Source: Cytophagales bacterium
GTDB taxonomy: Bacteria > Bacteroidota > Bacteroidia > Cytophagales > CCMP332
DNA length: 38,228 nucleotides
Assembly (NCBI GenBank): GCA_028282565.1
Contig: JANQHS010000175.1
Span: 1 to 38,228 of the forward strand
Direction of reading: 5' to 3'
Made by a program: the position numbers and the translations under genes
The notes under the pieces: model-generated
Database searches by the model: none
Told to the model about the DNA's origin: nothing
What the model saw: only the letters and a program-made list of their open reading frames with translations
Shown: positions 35,125-38,228 of the stretch, in pieces
How the letters are laid out: each line of letters begins with the position of its first letter
Position numbering within the stretch: position 1 is the first letter of the stretch

Positions 35125-35727
35125 ATGGCAAGATTTAGGGGACCCAAGTCTAAAGTTTCAAGAAGGTACAGCGAGCCTATTTTCGGTGCCAGCAAGGCGC
35201 TGAACAAGAAAAACTATCCTCCCGGCCAGCACGGAAGGGGAAGGAGAAGAAAACAAAGCGAATACGCAATTCAGCTTGCTGCGAAACAAAAAGCAAAATA
35301 TATCTACGGAGTTCTTGAAAGACAATTCCGTAACCTGTTTGATAAAGCCGCAAGGAAAGACGGAATTACCGGTGAAAATCTGTTGCAGCTTTTGGAAGCG
35401 AGGTTGGATAACGTGGTTTACCGTATGGGCATTTCTCCCACAAGAAGGGGAGCGAGGCAACTGGTATCCCACAAGCATATTATGGTGAACGGAACTGTTG
35501 TAAACATTCCGTCTTTCACCTTGAGGCCTGGAGATATTGTAAGCGTAAGGGAGAAATCAAAATCTCTGGAATGCATTGCAGAGTCGCTTGGTAGGCCTAA
35601 TAAAGCTTTTCCATGGTTGGAATGGGATGGAAATGACAAGTCCGGAAAATTCATGTCTTTCCCAACCAGAGAAGATATTCCTGAGAATATCGAGGAACAG
35701 CTGATAGTAGAACTTTATTCAAAATAA
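35125..35727 (+). CDS. rpsD: Small subunit ribosomal protein uS4
   Basis: S4, 200 residues, initiates 30S assembly and in other bacteria represses the alpha operon. The N-terminus [26 protein letters not shown] lacks the zinc cysteines of some homologues. Then follow [21 protein letters not shown] and the S4 RNA-binding domain [31 protein letters not shown]. The end is the usual [18 protein letters not shown]. rpoA follows after 18 bases. Confidence 0.99.
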   Translation: MARFRGPKSKVSRRYSEPIFGASKALNKKNYPPGQHGRGRRRKQSEYAIQLAAKQKAKYIYGVLERQFRNLFDKAARKDGITGENLLQLLEARLDNVVYRMGISPTRRGARQLVSHKHIMVNGTVVNIPSFTLRPGDIVSVREKSKSLECIAESLGRPNKAFPWLEWDGNDKSGKFMSFPTREDIPENIEEQLIVELYSK

Positions 35728-35735
35728 TAACTAAC

Positions 35736-35740
35736 GGAGG
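35736..35740 (+). promoter_or_regulatory. Shine-Dalgarno-like GGAGG before rpoA
   Basis: The leader CTAACGGAGGATAGT-ATG places GGAGG five bases before the rpoA start. It stands out because other starts in the window follow A-rich leaders with no such motif. Confidence 0.65.
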
Positions 35741-35745
35741 ATAGT

Positions 35746-36735
35746 ATGGCAATTTTAGCCTTTCAAATGCCTGAGAAGGTCGTTATGGAGAAAGCCGATG
35801 ATTTTCATGGGCTTTTCGAATTCAAACCATTAGAAAAAGGGTATGGTGTAACCATTGGTAACGCTTTAAGGAGAATACTTTTATCCTCTCTTGAAGGTTA
35901 TTCGGTCGTAGGCGTCAGGATCCCGGGAATACTTCATGAATTCTCAACCATTGATGGAGTGATCGAGGACGTGACTGAATTGATCCTGAACCTGAAAATG
36001 GTTCGTTTCAAAAAAGACACCGATGTTCCTGATGGTAAGATCAACATCAAGATCAGTGGGAAAGAAGAATTCAAAGCAGGGGATATTGAGGGATTCACCG
36101 AGTCATTCAGGATCCTTAACCCTGATCATGTGATCTGCAGAATGGATCCCTCAAAGGAATTGGAAGTTGAACTGACCATCGAAAAGGGCAGGGGATATGT
36201 TCCTTCAGAAGAGAACAAAAAGGAGGATGCTCCTTCCGGCTATATCGCCATGGATGCCATCTTCACCCCGATCAAGAATGTAAAGTACAAGGTTGAGAAT
36301 ACCAGGGTAGAGCAGAAGACGGACTATGAGAAGTTGATCCTGGATATTGAGACCGATGGATCTATCCATCCGGAAGAAGCTCTTCAGGGTGCGGCTAAGA
36401 TCCTTATCCACCACTTCATGTTGTTCTCGAAAGAGACCATCACTTTGGATATAGACAAAGCTGAAGAGGAGGAGACCGTTGATGAGGAGATCCTGCACAT
36501 GAGGAAGCTGTTAAAGACTCAGCTTTCAGAGTTGGATCTTTCAGTTAGAGCTTATAACTGCTTGAAGGCTGCCAATGTCAAGACTCTTGGAGATCTTGCT
36601 GCTCTTGAGGTTTCCGATATGATGAAGTTTAGAAACTTCGGAAAGAAATCTCTTGCCGAACTCGAGCAGTTGATCGCAGACAAAGGGCTGACCTTTGGTA
36701 TGGATCTCTCCAAATACAAATTGGAGGAAGACTAA
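35746..36735 (+). CDS. rpoA: DNA-directed RNA polymerase subunit alpha
   Basis: The alpha subunit, 329 residues, nucleates polymerase assembly and contacts UP elements and activators. The N-terminal domain (about 1-235) has [36 protein letters not shown] and [22 protein letters not shown] linker leads to the C-terminal domain (about 260-329), with [24 protein letters not shown] and [21 protein letters not shown]. It is preceded by a GGAGG, unlike its neighbours. rplQ follows after eight bases. Confidence 0.99.
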   Translation: MAILAFQMPEKVVMEKADDFHGLFEFKPLEKGYGVTIGNALRRILLSSLEGYSVVGVRIPGILHEFSTIDGVIEDVTELILNLKMVRFKKDTDVPDGKINIKISGKEEFKAGDIEGFTESFRILNPDHVICRMDPSKELEVELTIEKGRGYVPSEENKKEDAPSGYIAMDAIFTPIKNVKYKVENTRVEQKTDYEKLILDIETDGSIHPEEALQGAAKILIHHFMLFSKETITLDIDKAEEEETVDEEILHMRKLLKTQLSELDLSVRAYNCLKAANVKTLGDLAALEVSDMMKFRNFGKKSLAELEQLIADKGLTFGMDLSKYKLEED

Positions 36736-36743
36736 GAAGAAAA

Positions 36744-37604
36744 ATGAGACACGGAAAGAAGTTCAATCACTTAGGCCGAAAGGCACCTCATAGAAAAGCC
36801 ATGCTGTCCAACATGGCTACTTCGCTGATCATCAATAAGAGGATCACCACAACCGTGGCAAAGGCGAAGGCGCTGAGGAAATATGTGGAGCCTTTATTGA
36901 CCAAATCAAAAGAAGATACCACCCACTCAAGAAGAGTTGTATTTTCTTATCTACAGGATAAGGATACCATCAAGGAATTGTTTGGTGCCGTAGCCGGTAA
37001 GATCGCTGAAAGGCCAGGTGGTTATACGAGGATCATCAAGACCGGAAACCGTCTGGGTGACAATGCAGAGATGTGCATCATCGAGTTGGTGGACTACAAT
37101 GAGCATTTGGTTAAAGAGCCGAAGAAGAAGACCACAAGAAGAAGCCGCAGGGGTGGATCTGGAAAATCTGGCGCCTCCGCTGAAACTTCGGCCCCCAAGG
37201 AATCCGCCAACGCTGATGCGGCGGCGGACAAGGAAGCCAAAGCGACAACTCCAAAAGCAGTAGCCACTCCAGAAGCGAAAGTGGAAGATCCAAAGGAATC
37301 AGCCTCCGCTGAGGCTAAGGCTGACAAGGAAGCTAAGGCTAGTACCTCCGCTGAAGCTTCGGCACCCAAGGAGGAGATCAAAGTTGAAGCATCAAAAGAG
37401 CCAGCTTCTGCTGAACCGGCGGCGGACAAGGAGGTAAAAGCAGAGGAACCAAAGGCCGAAGCTCCAAAAGAGGAAACCAAAGTAGAGGAAGCTAAGGCAG
37501 AGGATTCTAAGGAAGAAGCGAAGGCAGAAGATTCTAAAGAGGAATCAAATGACGAATCAGCCTCCGCAGAGGCTTCGGCTGACGAAGAAGAAAAGAAGGA
37601 CTGA
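36744..37604 (+). CDS. rplQ: Large subunit ribosomal protein bL17 with very long charged C-terminal tail
   Basis: L17, 286 residues against about 115-160 usually. The core (1-120) has [51 protein letters not shown] and ends near [15 protein letters not shown]. After a basic [12 protein letters not shown] linker, a tail of about 150 residues of Ala, Glu, Lys, Ser and Asp follows. It contains six in-frame 28-base repeat units, such as those encoding [10 protein letters not shown] and [11 protein letters not shown]. There is no frameshift and an intrinsic terminator follows. L17 lies near the tunnel exit, so the tail may extend from that face. Confidence 0.97.
   Translation: MRHGKKFNHLGRKAPHRKAMLSNMATSLIINKRITTTVAKAKALRKYVEPLLTKSKEDTTHSRRVVFSYLQDKDTIKELFGAVAGKIAERPGGYTRIIKTGNRLGDNAEMCIIELVDYNEHLVKEPKKKTTRRSRRGGSGKSGASAETSAPKESANADAAADKEAKATTPKAVATPEAKVEDPKESASAEAKADKEAKASTSAEASAPKEEIKVEASKEPASAEPAADKEVKAEEPKAEAPKEETKVEEAKAEDSKEEAKAEDSKEESNDESASAEASADEEEKKD
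37173..37587 (+). repeat. Six dispersed 28-base GC-rich units in the rplQ tail
   Basis: Units start at 37173, 37206, 37302, 37344, 37404 and 37560. The composite consensus is gcctccgctgaagcttcggc followed by ggacaagg or cccaagg. All are in the same codon phase and encode variants of [20 protein letters not shown]. Part of the consensus (CCGCTGAAGCTTCGGCGG) is a near-perfect palindrome, as in REP-like elements. Confidence 0.7.
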
Positions 37605-37630
37605 TTGTTTCTACAAATTCAAATCTTGAA

Positions 37631-37662
37631 GGGGAATATTTTTATTAATATTCCCTTTTTTT
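37631..37662 (+). terminator. Intrinsic terminator after rplQ
   Basis: GGGAATATT (37632-37640) pairs with AATATTCCC (37647-37655), nine base pairs with a TTTATT loop, followed by T7. It ends the ribosomal cluster and lies just before the carA start. Confidence 0.9.
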
Positions 37663-37672
37663 GTGCCCTGAA

Positions 37673-38228
37673 ATGACAAAGGAAAATCAACAGAAGAAGG
37701 CATTCCTCTTATTGGAGGATGGGACCTTTTTCGAAGGCAAAGCATTAGGGGATGATGGCACCGTAGGCGGCGAGATCTGTTTTAACACAGGTATGACCGG
37801 TTATCAGGAGATCTATACAGACCCATCCTATTATGGACAGATCATTATCAACACGCATCCCCATATCGGGAATTACGGTACGAAATCAGATGAGGAAGAA
37901 TCTGAAGGAGTAAAGTTTTCCGGACTGATCTGCAATGAATTCTCGGATATCTTCTCCAGAGAGGATTCGGATGAATCCCTTCAGGATTACCTGAAAAGGC
38001 AAAAGATCGTAGGGATCTCGCATGTAGATACCAGGGGACTTGTGAAGCATATCAGGTCCAAGGGAGCGATGAATTGCCTCATCTCTACGGAAACAGGGGA
38101 GCTTAATGAACTTCGACAGAAGTTGAGTCAGGTTCCCGATATGGATGGCTTGGAATTAAGTTCCAAGGTCAGTACCCGGAAGCCCTATGATCTTGGAAAA
38201 GATTCGAATGAGATCCGTGTAGCGGTTT
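37673..38228 (+). CDS. carA: Carbamoyl-phosphate synthase small subunit, N-terminal part (runs off right edge)
   Basis: This gene is not in the ORF track because it is cut by the window end after 185 codons. From ATG 37673 it reads MTKENQQKKAFLLLEDGTFF and contains GGEICFNTGMTGYQEIYTDPSYYGQIIINTHPHIGNYG, the signature of the CarA N-terminal domain. Then come ICNEFS, GISHVDTRGLVKHIRSKGAMNCLIS and the start of the interdomain region. CarA supplies ammonia from glutamine to CarB for carbamoyl phosphate, feeding pyrimidine and arginine synthesis. The glutaminase domain lies beyond the window. The ATG is 11 bases after the T-run of the rplQ terminator. Confidence 0.95.
   Translation, partial: MTKENQQKKAFLLLEDGTFFEGKALGDDGTVGGEICFNTGMTGYQEIYTDPSYYGQIIINTHPHIGNYGTKSDEEESEGVKFSGLICNEFSDIFSREDSDESLQDYLKRQKIVGISHVDTRGLVKHIRSKGAMNCLISTETGELNELRQKLSQVPDMDGLELSSKVSTRKPYDLGKDSNEIRVAV

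Overview
This window is a core information-processing region of a Bacteroidota genome, probably Cytophagales-like. That placement is inferred from several features. Promoters fit the Bacteroidota TTG / TAnnTTTG pattern. Almost all genes start after A-rich leaders without a Shine-Dalgarno. S14 and L36 are the cysteine-poor forms. A DUF3467 gene overlaps the end of rpoC, and carA follows rplQ. I see no phage, CRISPR array, rRNA or insertion sequence.

Layout. (1) 1-6564: the start of a family 2 glycosyltransferase on the minus strand runs off the left edge. It diverges from an ECF sigma factor, a zinc-finger-like anti-sigma factor, gmk and nadD, which are tightly coupled. Convergent to these is a minus-strand operon of a biotin carrier protein, pyrH and frr. 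Divergent from that operon is a lipoprotein M1 aminopeptidase. (2) 6565-8540: tRNA-Tyr, tRNA-Gly, a duplicated tRNA-Gly 3' end, tRNA-Thr, tuf, a strong terminator, then a promoter and tRNA-Trp. (3) 8554-20043: secE, nusG, rplK, rplA, rplJ, rplL, an attenuator-like hairpin, rpoB, rpoC and the DUF3467 gene. (4) 20044-23472: the str group rpsL, rpsG, fusA, rpsJ, ending in a terminator. (5) 23473-37662: a new promoter and a merged S10-spc-alpha cluster from rplC to rplQ, with a probable internal promoter before rpsH and a terminator after rplQ. (6) carA starts 11 bases after that terminator's T-run and runs off the right edge.

Together the genes make the ribosome, RNA polymerase, translation factors (EF-Tu, EF-G, IF-1, RRF) and the Sec channel. 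Gmk, PyrH and CarA supply nucleotides, and NadD supplies NAD. Two short ribosomal protein genes (rpmD, rpmJ) and both edge genes are absent from the ORF track and were read directly from the sequence.

I do not see a convincing new multi-gene system. The less ordinary signals are a tRNA-Gly 3'-end duplication carrying a small palindrome; 28-base palindromic-type units embedded in frame in the tails of L17 and L15; long charged tails on L22, L15 and L17; a family of promoters sharing an extended box and initially transcribed sequence, two with near-identical 5' hairpins; and two face-to-face promoters between the biotin carrier and aminopeptidase genes.
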